A stretch of DNA of 64,000 bases. Origin: Luteibacter yeojuensis (GTDB lineage: Bacteria; Pseudomonadota; Gammaproteobacteria; Xanthomonadales; Rhodanobacteraceae). The first letter of the stretch is position 1. Each line of letters opens with the position of its first letter. Of the stretch, positions 62,495-64,000 are shown one piece after another. The translations under genes were made by a program, and so were the position numbers. Location of the stretch: assembly GCF_011742875.1 (NCBI RefSeq), contig NZ_JAAQTL010000001.1, forward strand, positions 2,170,001-2,234,000, read 5' to 3'. The notes beneath the pieces were generated by a model, which worked only from the letters and a program-made list of their open reading frames with translations, was not told where the DNA came from and did not search any database.

Positions 62495-62842
62495 TCAGTC
62501 TCCCGCCGGCATGAAGAAGATTTCACGGATCTCAACCTGCCCCCGGGTGGCGCTGGCACCCTTGCGCGCCCAGGCCACGGCCTCGTCCATGTTGGCGCAT
62601 TCGAGTATCCAGAAGCCGCCGATGTGCTCCTTGGCCTCGAGGTACGGCCCGTCGGTGACGAACACTTCGCCGTCGGCTTGCGTGCGCAGGGATTTCGCCG
62701 CCCCAAGGCCGCAGGCGAACTTCCTGACGCCCGCGTCGATCATCTCCTTGTTGAGCGCATGGATGTCGCGGCCCACCGATTCGTCCATCGTGGAGGGATC
62801 GAAATCGTCGGGGAGGTAACCTGCAACGAGATACTGAGGCAT
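62495..62842 (-). CDS. YCII-like domain protein
   Basis: The 115-residue protein has the YCII/DGPF pattern: MPQYLVAGYLPDDFDP at the start and TDGPYLEAKEHIGGFWILECANMDEAVAWA near residue 62, with the conserved DGP and Glu. Members of this group bind small molecules or act as dehydrochlorinase-like enzymes; many lie near ECF sigma factors, though none is seen here. An AGGAGAAG site precedes tandem ATG codons; the second was chosen for spacing. Confidence 0.85.
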   Translation of the reverse strand: MPQYLVAGYLPDDFDPSTMDESVGRDIHALNKEMIDAGVRKFACGLGAAKSLRTQADGEVFVTDGPYLEAKEHIGGFWILECANMDEAVAWARKGASATRGQVEIREIFFMPAGD

Positions 62843-62954
62843 CATCTTCTCCTGGGGTGGATTCCGGCGGGCAACTGCCTGCCTTACTACCACGTCGAAC
62901 GGCGGGGCCGGATTTCGACAGGTCATCCAGATATTTTTGGCAGGGGGACATCCG

Positions 62955-64000
62955 ATGCGGCGTGCGAGGCTACTGGCATTTCTTGGCCTGGTGACGGCTT
63001 CGATAACCATGAGCGGTCCGGCCCCGGCCAATCCCGCCGATACCGGGCACCTTACCCTGGCTCGCTCGACCGCGCCGTTGAACGGCCCATGGCGGTTTCA
63101 CCTCGGCGACGACCCCCGATGGTCCTCACCGGCTTACGACGATAGCGCCTGGGAGACGGTGGACCTCACGCCCGCCCCGGGTGCGCATGACGGCGACGTG
63201 GGACTGCCGGGCTACGTACCCGGCTGGAGCCGTCGGGGCCATGCCGGTTACACCGGTTACGCGTGGTACCGGACGATCGTCAGCGTCGACAGCACCGCGG
63301 AGGCGTCGCTCGCCCTGACGGGACCAACCCTGGTCGACTCGACTTATCAGCTCTACGTCGATGGGAAACTCCTCGGAGGATCGGGCGATTTCACCGGCGC
63401 GATACCCACGGTGTTCGGTGTGCGGCCAGCCGTCTTTCCTCTCCCGGCGGCATCGTCGGCGACCACGAGAACCTACGTCATCGCATTCCGGGTCTGGATG
63501 GACCCCATCGATGCCGGCGTGGACAACGGCGGCATCCATGTCGCGCCGACGATCGGCGATGCCGCAAGCATCGACGTGCTGCACCAGGCACAATGGCTGA
63601 AGACGTTCAACGGTTACGTGGCGGATGCGGTCGAACCGCTCGCCTTCGTCCTTCTTGCGTGCATGGCCCTTGCCGTGTCCTACCGCTGGCTGGCCGCCGC
63701 GCTGGTTCTGCTCGCGCTTCTTCGCATCAACCAGGTGTTGTTCGCGTGGACGGATTTCTTTCCCCTGCGTTGGTACGACATCGCGACGGCGGTAGTGCTC
63801 AAGCCGCTCAACCTCGCGGCATGGGCGCTGGCGTGGCGAGAGTGGTTCCAGGTGAAGCGTTACCCGTGGCTCGGCCGTACCGTCTGGGCACTTGCCGCGG
63901 TCTATCTCGTCTTCGCATGGCTCGGCCGCCCGTGGTTTCCTCCGGCATCGGGCGACGGCTTCAAAGGCTTCGCGAACATGATCGTCGAAGGCGTGCGGTG
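62955..64000 (+). CDS. membrane sensor protein with a GH2-like N-terminal domain (partial, runs off the window)
   Basis: An open frame runs from the ATG (after AGGGGGACATCC) to the window end without a stop, giving 348 residues so far. A signal peptide (MRRARLLAFLGLVTASITMS) is followed by a beta-sandwich like the sugar-binding domain of family 2 glycosidases: LNGPWRFHLGDDPRWSSPAYDDSAWE near residue 41, then WYRTIVSV. From about residue 225 a series of membrane spans begins, as in 7TM receptor-type sensors. The missing end probably carries a kinase, cyclase or phosphatase output. Confidence 0.75.
   Translation, partial: MRRARLLAFLGLVTASITMSGPAPANPADTGHLTLARSTAPLNGPWRFHLGDDPRWSSPAYDDSAWETVDLTPAPGAHDGDVGLPGYVPGWSRRGHAGYTGYAWYRTIVSVDSTAEASLALTGPTLVDSTYQLYVDGKLLGGSGDFTGAIPTVFGVRPAVFPLPAASSATTRTYVIAFRVWMDPIDAGVDNGGIHVAPTIGDAASIDVLHQAQWLKTFNGYVADAVEPLAFVLLACMALAVSYRWLAAALVLLALLRINQVLFAWTDFFPLRWYDIATAVVLKPLNLAAWALAWREWFQVKRYPWLGRTVWALAAVYLVFAWLGRPWFPPASGDGFKGFANMIVEGVR

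Overview
The window reads as a chromosomal stretch from a high-GC gammaproteobacterium of the Xanthomonadales (Lysobacterales), most likely a Rhodanobacteraceae member such as Luteibacter or Dyella. The reasons are the rmlBACD-xanB-xanA type polysaccharide cluster, a xanthomonad-type E1-alpha/E1-beta/E2 2-oxoacid dehydrogenase set, a PilU gene, the homogentisate pathway, and many copies of a short inverted repeat of the kind that fills xanthomonad and pseudomonad intergenic spaces. The genus is inferred; no rRNA is present.

Layout. 1-12.6 kb is surface polysaccharide supply: rmlBACD (dTDP-rhamnose), xanB and the convergent xanA (GDP-mannose), a GT-C type membrane protein divergent from a GT2 glycosyltransferase, then a minus-strand run of cystathionine beta-synthase, glmS and a left-handed beta-helix acetyltransferase. 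12.7-15.8 kb holds a DUF465 protein, a lipoprotein/coiled-coil DUF4398-type pair, and pilU. 15.9-31.8 kb is a loosened central-carbon cluster (pgk, tkt, class I fba, pyk, gapA) interrupted by a lower-GC patch at about 18.5-22.6 kb and by two tandem outer-membrane barrel genes. The patch carries two small secreted proteins, an acyltransferase-SGNH enzyme and a secreted mannose-type B-lectin. 32.4-39.0 kb is aromatic amino acid catabolism: hppD-hmgA-FAH hydrolase with a divergent MarR regulator, a POT peptide transporter, and kynA; maiA lies apart at 15.9 kb. 39.2-42.7 kb is the 2-oxoacid dehydrogenase E1/E2 operon.

42.8-52.2 kb mixes housekeeping genes: DUF1456, VOC protein, trpS with an extra C-terminal domain, arginase, rhodanese, a delta-60 repeat protein, and birA-coaX-SPOR protein followed by tRNA-Thr(UGU). 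52.2-57.7 kb has an MtfA-like peptidase, a PepSY/response-regulator/sensor-kinase operon, a MarR regulator, a GNAT acetyltransferase and dusA. 57.7-59.9 kb is a decayed accessory patch: a broken fic gene, a nuclease-fold DUF5655 protein, and a hicAB pair whose hicA toxin gene carries a small frameshifting deletion while hicB and its likely operators remain. 60-64 kb has secreted proteins including a YVTN beta-propeller, and the 5' part of a membrane sensor that runs off the window.

The most striking non-coding feature is a repeat: six copies of exactly 83 bp plus three length variants, each an inverted pair of a 14-bp palindrome, always between genes and mostly at 3' ends; at two loci the repeat supplies the stop codon of the neighbouring gene. 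No CRISPR array, insertion sequence, prophage or replication origin was seen.
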